Shown: positions 1 to 8,818 of the stretch, piece by piece
Position numbering within the stretch: position 1 is the first letter of the stretch
Layout of the letters: the number at the start of each line of letters is the position of its first letter
Assembly (NCBI GenBank): GCA_000818095.1
Contig: CP009416.1
Span: 3,084,501 to 3,148,500, forward strand
DNA length: 64,000 nt
Direction of reading: 5' to 3'
Origin: Jeotgalibacillus malaysiensis
GTDB taxonomy: Bacteria > Bacillota > Bacilli > Bacillales > Jeotgalibacillaceae
Translations under genes and position numbers: made by a program
The notes under the pieces: model-generated
What the model was told of the DNA's origin: nothing
What the model saw: only the letters and a program-made list of their open reading frames with translations
Databases searched by the model: none

Positions 1-1547
1 GTCGGTCTGACAAATAGAAGCGTATCAACAGGCGGAATATCAACACCTTCATTGAATAGATCTACTGTAAAAATTACATCCAACAGCCCTTCATGAAGCT
101 CTTTAATTGCTTTCTGTCTTGAATAACCGCTTTTGGAATGCAGCGCTGTTACCTGCTTCCCCTGCTCTCTAAAATAGTCTGCAAGGAACTCCGCCTGTTT
201 AATAGATGAACAAAATGCTATGGTTCTTGTCTGACGGTGTCTGTTCCAGGCAGCGTAAATTTTTTCCGCCATCCCTTTTCTAAGTTGAACCTGTTCCAGC
301 TGTTCCTGATCATAGCCCGAACTGAGCCATCTTATCTTTGAGTAGTCTGTTTCATCATAAACTCCGTAATAGTGAAATGGAGCAAGCCACTGATGCTGAA
401 TAGCCTTCCAAAAGTTCATATTATAAGCTTCATTCCCGTCACAAATGGCAAAAACATCTTTTCCATCGTTGCGGTCAGGAGTTGCCGTTATTCCCAGAAG
501 AAAGCCAGGCTTAAAGTGATTAATAATTTTCTGATAAGAAACCGCTGCTGCGTGATGAAATTCATCCACTACGATTAAATCAAACGTTTCAGGGTGATAT
601 TGATCCAGATAATGCTTTCTTGATAACGTGGCAACTGATGCAAAAATCACATCTTCATTCATCTGTTTTTCAGTACCTGTAAGCAGACCCGTTGTCCACT
701 CTCCTGATACATGTTCAAAAGAAGCTTTCGCCTGTCTTAAAATTTCTTCACGATGCGCAATGAAAAGCACTCTTTTAAACTGACGCGCAAAAAAAGCCGC
801 TAAATATGTTTTGCCAAGTCCGGTAGCCATCACAATCATCGCTTTATCGTATCCAAGATCCATTGTTTCAGTCAGTGCCTGCAGAGCCTGCTGCTGGGCT
901 TCTCTCGGTGCAATCTCGCCGGCAACAGACGTTTCAAAAACCTCTTCCGGCACATCCTGGTCCTCCGGCTCTCCAAACATCACTGCCTCTTCCTCTGATT
1001 GAGTCCAGACTTTATGTACATCTTTAGTAGAATGGAAAGCATCAAATATCTGTTCATAGCGTTCTATTGTTTTAATATTGACCGGAACCGTACATTCATG
1101 CTGAAAAAGGTTCATAAACGACTCAGCTGAATGTTCGAATAACTGCTCCTGATCTGAGGCGGCAGACAGGCTCCATTCAATACCACCATCTAAAGCTGAT
1201 GCTGATAAGTTAGAAGAACCCACTACTACATGTCCGCCACTGGAAAATCTGAATAAATATGCTTTGGGATGAAAAGAACGCCCGTCATTCTGCCACAGTC
1301 GTACTTCAGCAGAAGGTAACTCAGCGATAAGCTTCTTTAAGGCTTTTGGCTGAGTAATACATAGATAATCACCAGTCAACAGCCTGATGTCCGCTCCTCT
1401 TTCAGCAGCTTTCTTTAAAGACGGCAGGATTCTTTTCACACCTGAATCCATTACAAACGCCGTTAAAAGATAGATTTCTTCAGCTCGTTCGATATGATGA
1501 ATCAACTCATTAATTAAATGCGAGGTAATAAGCTTTACGCTACTCAT
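1..1547 (-). CDS. PLD-domain/SF2 helicase (DUF3427-like), C-terminus outside window
   Basis: Partial gene: 515 residues are readable from the ATG at 1547 to the left edge. I translated it directly. The N-terminus carries a phospholipase D-like nuclease fold with FHPKAYLF (about residue 91) followed by GSSNLS. An SF2 helicase core follows: motif I ATGLGKT (about 240), motif II VVDEFHHA (about 325), motif III ITATPDRNDG, then a helicase C domain reaching FNEGVDIPPVDTLLF at the edge. This order matches long bacterial PLD-ResIII-Helicase_C proteins that usually end in DUF3427; that tail is not visible here. Its ATG lies inside the end of the MazG-like gene (8-nt overlap), so the two are probably translationally coupled. 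Role in DNA repair or defence is inference. Family call is firm, function is not. Confidence 0.85.
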   Translation of the reverse strand, partial: MSSVKLITSHLINELIHHIERAEEIYLLTAFVMDSGVKRILPSLKKAAERGADIRLLTGDYLCITQPKALKKLIAELPSAEVRLWQNDGRSFHPKAYLFRFSSGGHVVVGSSNLSASALDGGIEWSLSAASDQEQLFEHSAESFMNLFQHECTVPVNIKTIERYEQIFDAFHSTKDVHKVWTQSEEEAVMFGEPEDQDVPEEVFETSVAGEIAPREAQQQALQALTETMDLGYDKAMIVMATGLGKTYLAAFFARQFKRVLFIAHREEILRQAKASFEHVSGEWTTGLLTGTEKQMNEDVIFASVATLSRKHYLDQYHPETFDLIVVDEFHHAAAVSYQKIINHFKPGFLLGITATPDRNDGKDVFAICDGNEAYNMNFWKAIQHQWLAPFHYYGVYDETDYSKIRWLSSGYDQEQLEQVQLRKGMAEKIYAAWNRHRQTRTIAFCSSIKQAEFLADYFREQGKQVTALHSKSGYSRQKAIKELHEGLLDVIFTVDLFNEGVDIPPVDTLLFVRP

Positions 1548-1866
1548 CGTCTACACTGACCAAATAGATCTTTTCATTAAAACCGCCCCGATCCCTCGCT
1601 TTCACCTCTCGCACTTCCTCAACTTCCTCAAGTGAAGCCCCATGCGTCTTAGCTGCAGCAGAGATCAGTTCTAAGAGATCTGCCAGTTCCTCGATTGCGT
1701 CTTCATCATTCTGGGTGGCGTGGTATTCTGCCAGTTCTTCCTTCATCTTTTTCTTCACTTCAATCACATACTCTTCATTACTCAGAATTCTCGTCTCCAT
1801 CGACTTCCCGCTTGCTGCAATAATATCCGGGATGAGGTCGCGTACGAGCTTGTTGTAGACTGGCAT
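1540..1866 (-). CDS. MazG-like / phosphoribosyl-ATP pyrophosphohydrolase-like house-cleaning enzyme
   Basis: 108 aa from the ATG at 1866, which has an AGAGGGAGTG ribosome site; a longer reading from 1923 lacks one. It starts MPVYNKLVRDLIPDII, typical of a small all-alpha NTP pyrophosphohydrolase family. It shows the metal-binding pattern EELAEY (about 43-48) then EELADLLELI (about 58-67). Such enzymes hydrolyse nucleoside triphosphates to the monophosphate and PPi, often acting on non-canonical nucleotides. The true substrate cannot be told from sequence. It is the first gene of a two-gene operon with the PLD-helicase. A TATAAT (1895-1900, minus strand) lies 29 bp upstream of the ATG. Confidence 0.85.
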   Translation of the reverse strand: MPVYNKLVRDLIPDIIAASGKSMETRILSNEEYVIEVKKKMKEELAEYHATQNDEDAIEELADLLELISAAAKTHGASLEEVEEVREVKARDRGGFNEKIYLVSVDDE

Positions 1867-1987
1867 ATGAGACACTCCCTCTATGTTTTCTTCTATTATA
1901 CCCCCTATAAAAGGAAGCTTCATCCAAAACTATATTTTTCATCTGAGGCGTTATATAATAGATTCATCAATAGAGGAGGTGAGAACA

Positions 1988-2290
1988 ATGGAGAAAGAAA
2001 TACTAGTAATTTTGCAGGATATGCAGGGGGAGTTGAAAGAGATTAAGACTGACCTGCGCGAGTTTAAGCAGCAGGTAGAAGAAAGATTTGTTGAAGTTGA
2101 TACCAGATTTGATAAAGTCGACACCCAGCTCCACCGTATAGAATATGAAAACCAACATGCAATCCTTTCTATGTTAAAGATCCAGGATAAAAAACATGAA
2201 GAGCAACACCAAAATTTCGATTACCTGCTTCACAAACACATTGAGCTCGATAAAGACTTCCACACGTTTAAAAAACAATCACAGAACTAG
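1988..2290 (+). CDS. Small coiled-coil protein, unknown function
   Basis: 100 aa from the ATG at 1988, preceded by AGAGGAGGTGAG. A longer in-frame reading from 1883 runs across the promoter region and is unlikely. The protein is highly charged and almost entirely helical. The segment LREFKQQVEERFVEVDTRFD and what follows has heptad spacing, so a long coiled coil is likely. There is no signal peptide, membrane segment or Cys. It is transcribed divergently from the MazG-like gene; a TATAAT lies at 1954-1959. I do not recognise a named family. It could be a short structural or partner protein. Confidence 0.7.
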   Translation: MEKEILVILQDMQGELKEIKTDLREFKQQVEERFVEVDTRFDKVDTQLHRIEYENQHAILSMLKIQDKKHEEQHQNFDYLLHKHIELDKDFHTFKKQSQN

Positions 2291-2337
2291 CTCCGCGTCA
2301 TTCCTCATGACACTGCTAAAACTGAATATCCAAAAAG

Positions 2338-2369
2338 AAAACAGCAGTGTGCGTTCACTGCTGTTTTTT
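2338..2369. terminator. Bidirectional terminator between convergent genes
   Basis: Arms ACAGCAGTG (2341-2349) and CACTGCTGT (2356-2364) are perfectly paired around a 6-nt loop. T-runs lie on both sides, so it can serve the coiled-coil gene (plus) and the RpiR gene ending at 2375 (minus). Confidence 0.85.
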
Positions 2370-2374
2370 GATGA

Positions 2375-3253
2375 TTACTTTTTTAAAAAATCCATGGCTG
2401 ACTTGATTTCTTCTATATAACTTGCCGCTTCATCATATTGATCCGTCACAACGCATGTAAACAGGATATCGATCATATGGAGCTGGGCGAGTCTTGAAGA
2501 GGTTGCACCGCTTCTGAACGGTGCAGGAATCTCTCGGGATGCTGAGATAAATAGGTTGATGTCAGCGTGTGAGGTTACCTTAGACTGGCCGTAGCGCGTT
2601 AGGCTGATTGTTGTTGCCCCCTGCTTTTTGGCAAGCTCCATGATTTTTGCAGTTTCATGCGTTTCACCTGAGAACGATATCCCCACAACGACGTCATCAT
2701 TAGTCGCATTGGCAATGTACATCGCAGCATTATGGATATCTGTAAAGGCAGAGGTCGGTTTGTTCATGCGCAGAAACTTTTGCTGGGCATCTTTTGCGAT
2801 AATACCTGAAGCGCCTACTCCGTAAAAGTGAAGACGGTCTGCTTTCTGAATGGCTGCGACTGCTTTTTTCAACGCTTCCACATTGACCATTTCAGTTGTT
2901 TCTTTGATTGCCTGAATACTGTTGCTTGTTACTTTATTGATAATCGATTCAATATCCTCACCCGGCTGTATATCGCGGTACTGGGCTTCATCAGGCTTGT
3001 GAAGATCTCCTGAAATTCTGACTTTCAATTCCTGATATCCTTTTAGCCCGAGAGATTTACATAGCCTGATCACTGCTGCACTGCTTGTTCTGCTTGCTTC
3101 TCCAAGCTGCGAGGCGGTGAAATAGACGGTTTCATGCGGGTGCTTTAAGATATATTCTGCAATTTTACGTTCTGATGGCGGCAGCTTGTGTAAAAGCTCG
3201 TTAATCAATACAAGTCCGCCTGTGATCGATCGGTTACGCTGAGGGTCCTTCAC
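2375..3253 (-). CDS. murR: MurR/RpiR family transcriptional regulator
   Basis: 292 aa with a GTG start at 3251-3253, chosen because AGGAGG sits 6 nt upstream. The N-terminal HTH_6 domain (about residues 10-85) contains ERKIAEYILKHP and SSAAVIRLCKSLGLKGYQEL. The SIS sugar-phosphate isomerase fold (about 115-260) contains FYGVGASGIIAKD and VGISFSGETHET. RpiR proteins sense phosphorylated sugars through SIS. Last gene of a minus-strand cluster with a sugar ABC transporter, murQ and an amino-sugar kinase, so MurNAc-6P or GlcNAc-6P is the likely ligand (inference). Two direct repeats upstream of the kinase gene (8832-8880) are candidate operators. A palindromic repeat element separates it from the permease gene. 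Confidence 0.85.
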   Translation of the reverse strand: MKDPQRNRSITGGLVLINELLHKLPPSERKIAEYILKHPHETVYFTASQLGEASRTSSAAVIRLCKSLGLKGYQELKVRISGDLHKPDEAQYRDIQPGEDIESIINKVTSNSIQAIKETTEMVNVEALKKAVAAIQKADRLHFYGVGASGIIAKDAQQKFLRMNKPTSAFTDIHNAAMYIANATNDDVVVGISFSGETHETAKIMELAKKQGATTISLTRYGQSKVTSHADINLFISASREIPAPFRSGATSSRLAQLHMIDILFTCVVTDQYDEAASYIEEIKSAMDFLKK

Positions 3254-3307
3254 TGCTTTCCTCCTATTGGTCAGTCATTTCTAATGATCATCTCTCTGCA
3301 AATGTTG

Positions 3308-3433
3308 GCTGTGATCTCCGCTTCAGGGGGACGCTTTCCGCGGCCGGGCGGTGAGCCAGCAGGCTTCGCCATGCCCTGTCTCACGCGTCCCTTCCTGCCG
3401 CAGGAGTCTGCCCCCTTACGCTCTAATCACAGC
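3308..3433 (+). repeat. Palindromic intergenic element, copy 1
   Basis: About 126 bp with outer arms GCTGTGAT / ATCACAGC and inner matching halves (GCTTCAGGGGGACGC ... GCCCCCTTACGC). It contains GGTGAG ... CTCAC and CAGGAGTC, shared with the other copies in this window. It fills the 239-bp gap between the permease and regulator genes. Confidence 0.85.
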
Positions 3434-3492
3434 TGTGCAGAAACTTTAATGGACTTTTATATAACTCTTAATAATGTATCATAATCTAACGT

Positions 3493-4335
3493 TTATCCTT
3501 TAATCGCACCTTCAGTCATTCCTTTTGCGATACGCTTCTGGAAGATCGCGTACAGGACGATGACCGGGATGATGGCGATGGTCAGACTTGCGAACAGTGT
3601 GCCCCATGCGTTGGTGTACTGGGCTTCACTTCCGATAAAATCAATTGCCAGCCCAAGCGTGTACTTTTCGCGTGAGTTCAGGAAGATCAGTGCCATAAAG
3701 TATTCATTCCAGAACTGAATGGCATTCATAATTGAGACGGTAATGATCGCCGTTGTTGAAAGTGGCGCAATGATTTTAAATAAGATTCCGTATGGTGACA
3801 TTCCATCCATGGATGCTGATTCCTCCAGCTCTTTTGGAATCGTCCCCATGAAGCTTGTGAGGACGAAGATTGAAAACGGAAGCTGTGAAATCGCATAGAC
3901 GATTGAAAGGCCGATAATACTGTCGAGTAAGCCAAAGTCCATTAATAAGAAGAACAATGGAATCCAGCCAAGCACCATCGGAATCATCATCGCTGAGACA
4001 TAGACTGTAAACAGAATGCTGCTTCCGCGAAAGCGCAGGCGCTCGAGTGCATACGCTGTCGGGAGTGCCAGCACAAGCGTGAGTACCATCCCGAGCACCG
4101 TAACAATCGCACTGTTGAATACGCTTGTATCAATATTATAATTGTTCCATGCATCCGCAAAGTTCTGAACGTTAAACGTTTCAGGAAGCCCCCACGGATT
4201 GGCATAAATTTCTGCATTTGATTTAAAAGAGCCGATAAACATCCAGATAATCGGATACAGCACCGCAAGTGTCCACAGGATCAGTGGAATCCGAATGCCT
4301 GTTCTGATCAGTGTCGGCTGCCATTTCTTTTTCAT
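3493..4335 (-). CDS. Carbohydrate ABC transporter permease (MsmG/MalG type)
   Basis: 280 aa, six predicted membrane helices, inner membrane. The EAA loop that docks the ATPase is visible as PKELEESASMDGMSPYGILF. The start at 4335 follows AGGAGGGG. It lies 13 bp after the companion permease and in the same direction, so the two form the heterodimeric channel of a CUT1-type sugar importer. No ATP-binding subunit is encoded here. CUT1 systems in Bacillus commonly share one MsmX-type ATPase encoded elsewhere, which probably applies. Substrate: an amino sugar such as MurNAc or a muropeptide sugar, inferred from murQ and the kinase. Confidence 0.9.
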   Translation of the reverse strand: MKKKWQPTLIRTGIRIPLILWTLAVLYPIIWMFIGSFKSNAEIYANPWGLPETFNVQNFADAWNNYNIDTSVFNSAIVTVLGMVLTLVLALPTAYALERLRFRGSSILFTVYVSAMMIPMVLGWIPLFFLLMDFGLLDSIIGLSIVYAISQLPFSIFVLTSFMGTIPKELEESASMDGMSPYGILFKIIAPLSTTAIITVSIMNAIQFWNEYFMALIFLNSREKYTLGLAIDFIGSEAQYTNAWGTLFASLTIAIIPVIVLYAIFQKRIAKGMTEGAIKG

Positions 4336-4348
4336 TCCGGTTCCCCTC

Positions 4349-5242
4349 CTAGTACTGTACTTTCTCTCTCTTCATAAAGAACTGCAGGATCAAGACTGTC
4401 AGCAGTGACAGAATCAGAATCATGACACCAATCGTTGCCCCGTAACCGAAGTTATACTGAACAAACGCCTGCTGATAAAGGTAAGAACCCATCACGTGCG
4501 TTGAGTTATTCGGTCCGCCGCCTGTCATGATCTGTACAATGATGAATGAGCCATTTAACGTTGTAATCACGATATACAAAATTGAAATTTTAATCTGAGG
4601 CCATACAAGCGGAAGGGTAATTTTCCAGAACTGCTGCCACTGGTTTGCCCCGTCAATTTCCGCTGCCTCGTAGTAGCTTTTAGAAACGTTGGAAATACCG
4701 CCGATCAGGAGCAGCATAAAGAGTCCGATTCCCGCCCATACTGACGGCAGCACAAGACTCGGCAGTGCCCAGTCCTGATCACCAAGCCATGGACGCGTCC
4801 AGCTCTCAAGCCCCAGGAATTCAAGCCCTGAATTCACAAGACCCAGACTCGGGTTATAGATAAACGTCCAAAGAATCCCGATCACGACAACTGACATGAT
4901 ATTCGGGAAAAAGAAGACAACTCTGTAAAAGGGTGCTTCTTTAATTTTCAGCTGCGTTAGTGCGACTGCAAAGAAGATTGCAAGAATCATGATGCCGAAT
5001 ACTTTTGTAATGACAAGGAAGTAGTCATGCCAGATCGTCATTGGGATGATGTTGTCGCTAAGCAGTCTTTTGTAGTTATCAAGACCGATGAATTCTGAGT
5101 TTGAAGAAGAGCCTGACCAGTCAAAAAATGAATAGTATAGTCCACTAAACAAAGGGTATAGCGTGAAGATTGCGAAGAGAATAAAGGTCGGCACCAAACA
5201 GAAAGCTAAGAACAGATTTTTTTGTTTTTTCGACTGTACCAT
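4349..5242 (-). CDS. Carbohydrate ABC transporter permease (MsmF/MalF type)
   Basis: 297 aa with six predicted membrane segments and the EAA motif SYYEAAEIDGANQWQQFWKI. Partner of the next permease (13-bp gap). The substrate-binding protein gene is 270 bp upstream, separated by a strong hairpin and a palindromic repeat. This is a common arrangement that leaves the binding protein more abundant than the membrane parts. The N-terminus is short and basic (MVQSKKQKN) before the first helix, as usual for this family. Confidence 0.9.
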   Translation of the reverse strand: MVQSKKQKNLFLAFCLVPTFILFAIFTLYPLFSGLYYSFFDWSGSSSNSEFIGLDNYKRLLSDNIIPMTIWHDYFLVITKVFGIMILAIFFAVALTQLKIKEAPFYRVVFFFPNIMSVVVIGILWTFIYNPSLGLVNSGLEFLGLESWTRPWLGDQDWALPSLVLPSVWAGIGLFMLLLIGGISNVSKSYYEAAEIDGANQWQQFWKITLPLVWPQIKISILYIVITTLNGSFIIVQIMTGGGPNNSTHVMGSYLYQQAFVQYNFGYGATIGVMILILSLLTVLILQFFMKREKVQY

Positions 5243-5301
5243 TCAAATCACTCTTTCTATCTGTTTTTACAGTGTGTTTATTATGTAATTCTTTTAAATG
5301 A

Positions 5302-5327
5302 AGGGTGAAACTAATATGTTTCACCCT
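5302..5327 (-). terminator. Intercistronic hairpin after the sugar-binding protein gene
   Basis: Perfect 10-bp stem AGGGTGAAAC / GTTTCACCCT with a 6-nt loop, between the binding-protein gene and the permeases. It probably acts as a partial terminator or 3'-end stabiliser. Confidence 0.6.
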
Positions 5328-5342
5328 TTAATAACCGGTTCA

Positions 5343-5452
5343 CTACGCTTCAGGCGGACGCTTTCCGGACGGTTGTTGCTGAGCCTCCTCGCCTTTGGCT
5401 GCGGGGTCTCAGCTTCCAACTAATCGTCCCGGAGTCGCCGCCTTACGCTCCG
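5343..5452 (+). repeat. Palindromic intergenic element, copy 2
   Basis: Shares GCTTCAGGCGGACGCTTTCC, GCTGAGCCTCCTCG, GGGGTCTCAGCTTCC and CCCGGAGTCGCCGCC with the copies at 44007 and 51364. Unlike most copies its outermost arms are not self-complementary. It lies inside the ABC operon. Confidence 0.8.
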
Positions 5453-5511
5453 TTCACCTCAAAATATTCTTAAAAATTCCTACATACATCGCTGTCTCTG
5501 TTTAATAAAAG

Positions 5512-6840
5512 TTATTGTCTATACTGACTTGCTGCGTCTTCTGCTGCCTGGACGAATTCTTCTGCTGTGCTGTCTCCAAGCATAAGTGACAGAAGGGCGT
5601 TGCCGACTGGTGTTTCAAGGTCAGCGCTCATTGGGTGAGGCTTCTGGTAGATTGTTACCTGTTCAGTGTCATTGATCATTTCGTTTGCGTCTTTCAGGTA
5701 TTGTGGTACGTTTTCGTTTTCAGAGAGGTCAACGCCTGATACGTTCATGATTGCGCCTGTGTGCTCTGAGAATGATTCTGCGTATTCACGTGAGAAGACA
5801 AATTCAACAAATGCTTCTGCTGCTTCTTTGTTTTCTGCATTTTCAGCGATTGCAAGTGGACGAAGGTCCGGAACGATCGCGAAGTTTTCACCTGCGTCCT
5901 GCATTGGTGAAGGAATAAAGCCGTATTCAAAGTCCTCCGGCGTATCGTTCGCCATTTCATTTGGCAGCCAGAAGCCGACCGGTACAAATGCATTGTCGTG
6001 TAACAGGAAGTTCATCTGTGACTGTGTATGGTTCAGTGCGCCAAGGCCTGAATCAAAGTATCCTGCCTCTACCATCTGCTCAACTTTTTTCATCACTTCA
6101 AGCGTCGTATCAGATGTCCATGCACCTTCTTCACCTTTAATTAATGAAGCAAGAAGTTCTTCACCGCCCGCTGCAGCAAATGCCGGATAAAGCACGCCAC
6201 GCAGGAAGTAGTAAGGATGCTGACCACTTGTGACAAATGGGTCAATGCCTGCTTCTTCCTGGATTGTTCCCATTGAATCCATGAAGCTGTCGAAGTCTGT
6301 CGGCACTTCAAAGCCTTCTGATTCGAACCATGCTTTGTCATACCATGTTCCCCATGTATCAAATACAAGCGGCAGACTGTAGATCTCGCCGTCATGCTGA
6401 TCCGGGTCAACGATAAAGTTATCCATCATTGGTGAACCATCTTCAAGCTCCATGCCTTCAACAAGCTCAGTCAGGTTTGCAAGCTGCCCGTCTTCAATCA
6501 TCTGTGTTTCACTTGAGCCCGCGCCATCAATATATACGACATCAGGTGGATCATCCGATACCCAGCGCGATCTCATTTCTTCATTAATATTTGGTCCTGC
6601 ATGTTCAACAATTGTCAGATCAGGATATTCCTCCTGAAAATCTCCAATGACTTCTTTCCACCAGGAGTCGCCGTAACCGCCTACGAAATATTGAATCTCA
6701 AGCTCACCTGACATGCCTTCTCCGCCGCCACCTTCACTCTGGCCGCCGCTTTCTTCATCAGATGAACACGCCCCAAGGAATCCAGCTGAAAGTACAACTC
6801 CCCCTAAGATTAAACCGGTACATCTCCAATCCTTTTTCAA
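5512..6840 (-). CDS. Extracellular sugar-binding lipoprotein of ABC transporter
   Basis: 442 aa with a TTG start (6838-6840), supported by GAGGGGG 8 nt upstream. The signal sequence ends in a lipobox LGAC with Cys25 as the lipidation site, so the protein is anchored on the outer face of the membrane. A Ser/Gly/Glu-rich linker follows (SSDEESGGQSEGGGGEG), then a family 1 solute-binding fold. It delivers substrate to the two permeases downstream. The neighbours murQ and the amino-sugar kinase point to MurNAc, GlcNAc or a disaccharide of these; this is inference. Many family members bind oligosaccharides, so specificity is open. Confidence 0.9.
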   Translation of the reverse strand: MKKDWRCTGLILGGVVLSAGFLGACSSDEESGGQSEGGGGEGMSGELEIQYFVGGYGDSWWKEVIGDFQEEYPDLTIVEHAGPNINEEMRSRWVSDDPPDVVYIDGAGSSETQMIEDGQLANLTELVEGMELEDGSPMMDNFIVDPDQHDGEIYSLPLVFDTWGTWYDKAWFESEGFEVPTDFDSFMDSMGTIQEEAGIDPFVTSGQHPYYFLRGVLYPAFAAAGGEELLASLIKGEEGAWTSDTTLEVMKKVEQMVEAGYFDSGLGALNHTQSQMNFLLHDNAFVPVGFWLPNEMANDTPEDFEYGFIPSPMQDAGENFAIVPDLRPLAIAENAENKEAAEAFVEFVFSREYAESFSEHTGAIMNVSGVDLSENENVPQYLKDANEMINDTEQVTIYQKPHPMSADLETPVGNALLSLMLGDSTAEEFVQAAEDAASQYRQ

Positions 6841-6877
6841 GATATTTTCCCCCTCTGTTTTGTAAATGATATTAAAA

Positions 6878-6898
6878 CACTCCGGACGATCCGGAATG
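6878..6898 (-). terminator. Hairpin after murQ
   Basis: Stem ATTCCGGA / TCCGGAGT around TCG, followed on the minus strand by TTTTAAT. It lies a few bases after the murQ stop and before the binding-protein gene, so it may attenuate or process the transcript. Confidence 0.5.
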
Positions 6899-6900
6899 AA

Positions 6901-7821
6901 TCAACCCGCTTTATCCTGCTTTGCCAGACGCACCGCTTCTCTTGCATACCCCGAAGCGAGCGTAATATAGTGATCCGCCTTTTCAAAGCTGACCCCTGCT
7001 TCAATCATGACAATGGAATGCTTTACTTTCAGATGTGCAGCTTCAAGTGTCTCAGCTGCATGCTCATAAGTGGTTCCTGTCAGATCCATAATGATGCGTT
7101 TTGCACGCTCCATTAATTTATAATTGCTCGCATGCACATCAATCATCAGGTTTTCCTGCACCTTGCCAAGCTGTACCATCGCAGCTGTGCTGATCATATT
7201 CAGCACCATTTTGTGACCGGTCGCAGCCTTCATTCTGGTTGAACCCGTCAGTACTTCAGGACCTGTCACGACTTCAATGGCTGTCTCAGCAAATTGACTG
7301 ATTTCAGCCTTCCGGTTACTCGATAAAGCGACCGTATAAGCGCCAATTGAACCGGCATATTTCAGCGCACCCGCCACATAAGGCGTTCTGCCGCTTGCCG
7401 CAATGCCGATCACAGTATCCTTTGCAGTAAGCGACTCATGCTTCAGATCAGCAGCTCCCTGACTTTCACTGTCTTCTGCATTTTCCTTCGCCTTACCAAA
7501 AGCCTCCATTCCGCCGGCCATAATCGCCTGAACCATCTCTGGCGGTGTCATAAATGTTGGCGGGCACTCTGAAGCATCTAAGTAGCCAAGCCGACCACTG
7601 GTTCCTGCTCCTATATAAAATAGCCTGCCACCTTCTTTTAGCTTCTGTGAGATCCTGGTTGTTGCTTCTGTAATCGCAGGTAATGCTTCCTTGACCGCTT
7701 CAGCCACCTTCTGATCCTCAGCGTTCATCACTTTAAGACACTCTTCTACTGACAGCTGATCTAAATTCATTGAATTCGGATTGCGCTGTTCTGTAATAAG
7801 TGAAGTTAAATCTGACGTCAT
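6901..7821 (-). CDS. murQ: N-acetylmuramic acid 6-phosphate etherase
   Basis: 306 aa, full length. It cleaves the D-lactyl ether of MurNAc-6P, giving GlcNAc-6P and D-lactate, in the cytoplasm. It has a SIS fold with GAGTSGRLG (71-79), the acidic LDASECPPTF next to it (E85), and TGSTRMKAATGHKM further on, all typical of MurQ. Start ATG at 7821 has GAAGGTGA upstream. It follows the kinase gene by 7 bp. The product GlcNAc-6P would be taken over by NagA and NagB encoded divergently next door, completing a MurNAc salvage route to fructose-6P. Confidence 0.95.
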   Translation of the reverse strand: MTSDLTSLITEQRNPNSMNLDQLSVEECLKVMNAEDQKVAEAVKEALPAITEATTRISQKLKEGGRLFYIGAGTSGRLGYLDASECPPTFMTPPEMVQAIMAGGMEAFGKAKENAEDSESQGAADLKHESLTAKDTVIGIAASGRTPYVAGALKYAGSIGAYTVALSSNRKAEISQFAETAIEVVTGPEVLTGSTRMKAATGHKMVLNMISTAAMVQLGKVQENLMIDVHASNYKLMERAKRIIMDLTGTTYEHAAETLEAAHLKVKHSIVMIEAGVSFEKADHYITLASGYAREAVRLAKQDKAG

Positions 7822-7828
7822 TTTAAAG

Positions 7829-8791
7829 TCACCTTCTTTTCTCTAAGCTAACCGACTCTGCCGCTTCAATGAGCGCCCCTTCAACAGGCGTTCCGTGCGC
7901 TTGTGTCCAGATACCGAGCTGTCTTTCATCCAGTTCTTTGATAAATGCAGTTCTGAGCTGTGTCATATGCTTAAAAACTGAACCCGTTGTTGTCACAATC
8001 GTCTGCGCGTCATATTCTCCAGCCTGAAGATGCAGACTCTTCACATGATCAGCAAGATCACGCGCCGCGTCTCTAATAATGGCTGCCGCTACTTCATCTC
8101 CGTTTTCCGCCGCTTCTGATACCAGTCTCGCAAGTGTGGCAATCTCACTTTTATCCCTTTGTTCCTGGTACATATATGTAACAAGCTGTGTTTCTTTTTC
8201 AAATCCAAGTGTCTGAAGCATCAATTGACTTAATGTTGTTTCAGGACCCCTTTTATCATAAGCCTTGACCACAGCCTTCAGACCGGCAGCAGCAATCGCA
8301 TAACCGCTTCCCTCATCACCAAGCAGATGTCCCCAGCCGCCAGACTTAACCATCGTGCCATTTCTCAGTAAGCCGGCCGCATTAGACCCTGTGCCGGAAA
8401 TAATCAACATCCCCTGCTCGCGCTCAGGTGGAATTGCGCCTTTTAGTGCAATTTGGAGATCCGACCTAATTAAAGCGCTTACATATTTGTGATAACCATT
8501 TGCCAGCAGCTTGCTTTCAAGTGCCTGACGTGCTTTTTCTGCATCATCACTTCGGCCTGCTCCGGCAAATCCGCCGCATATGGCTGTGATCTGATGTTTC
8601 TCAATCTGATGAATCTGTAGCAGTTCTTCAAGCTTCAGCGTGATCCGCTCAGCCATCTGCTGAAACCCTACAATCTGCGGATTGGTCCCCGCTCCTTCAA
8701 GCGGTTCCCCGAGAATTGAAACCTGATCTGCGCAGCTGATTGCATACGTTGTTTTCGTTCCGCCGCCATCCATTCCGATAATGTATTCCAT
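7829..8791 (-). CDS. BadF/BadG-type amino-sugar kinase (GlcNAc/MurNAc kinase)
   Basis: 320 aa ASKHA-fold kinase. Phosphate-1 loop MDGGGTKTTY is at the N-terminus, GGFAGAGR about residue 70, and the ATP-site GTGSNAAG and GWGHLLGDEGSGY are in the middle. The family phosphorylates GlcNAc, and MurK members also MurNAc. Transport here is by an ABC system rather than a PTS, so the imported sugar arrives unphosphorylated. This kinase would supply the MurNAc-6P that MurQ needs (inference). First gene of the minus-strand operon, with GGAGG 6 nt before the ATG and a consensus promoter upstream. Confidence 0.88.
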   Translation of the reverse strand: MEYIIGMDGGGTKTTYAISCADQVSILGEPLEGAGTNPQIVGFQQMAERITLKLEELLQIHQIEKHQITAICGGFAGAGRSDDAEKARQALESKLLANGYHKYVSALIRSDLQIALKGAIPPEREQGMLIISGTGSNAAGLLRNGTMVKSGGWGHLLGDEGSGYAIAAAGLKAVVKAYDKRGPETTLSQLMLQTLGFEKETQLVTYMYQEQRDKSEIATLARLVSEAAENGDEVAAAIIRDAARDLADHVKSLHLQAGEYDAQTIVTTTGSVFKHMTQLRTAFIKELDERQLGIWTQAHGTPVEGALIEAAESVSLEKRR

Positions 8792-8818
8792 CTGATCCTC
8801 CTTGTAAGAGTTTCGTTC

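Noticed and set aside
3284-3484. ORF over palindromic element (also 26016-26300)
   Set aside because: The same SASGGRFP-type peptide appears in different copies because the DNA element is repeated. No ribosome site and no conservation of frame among the other copies.
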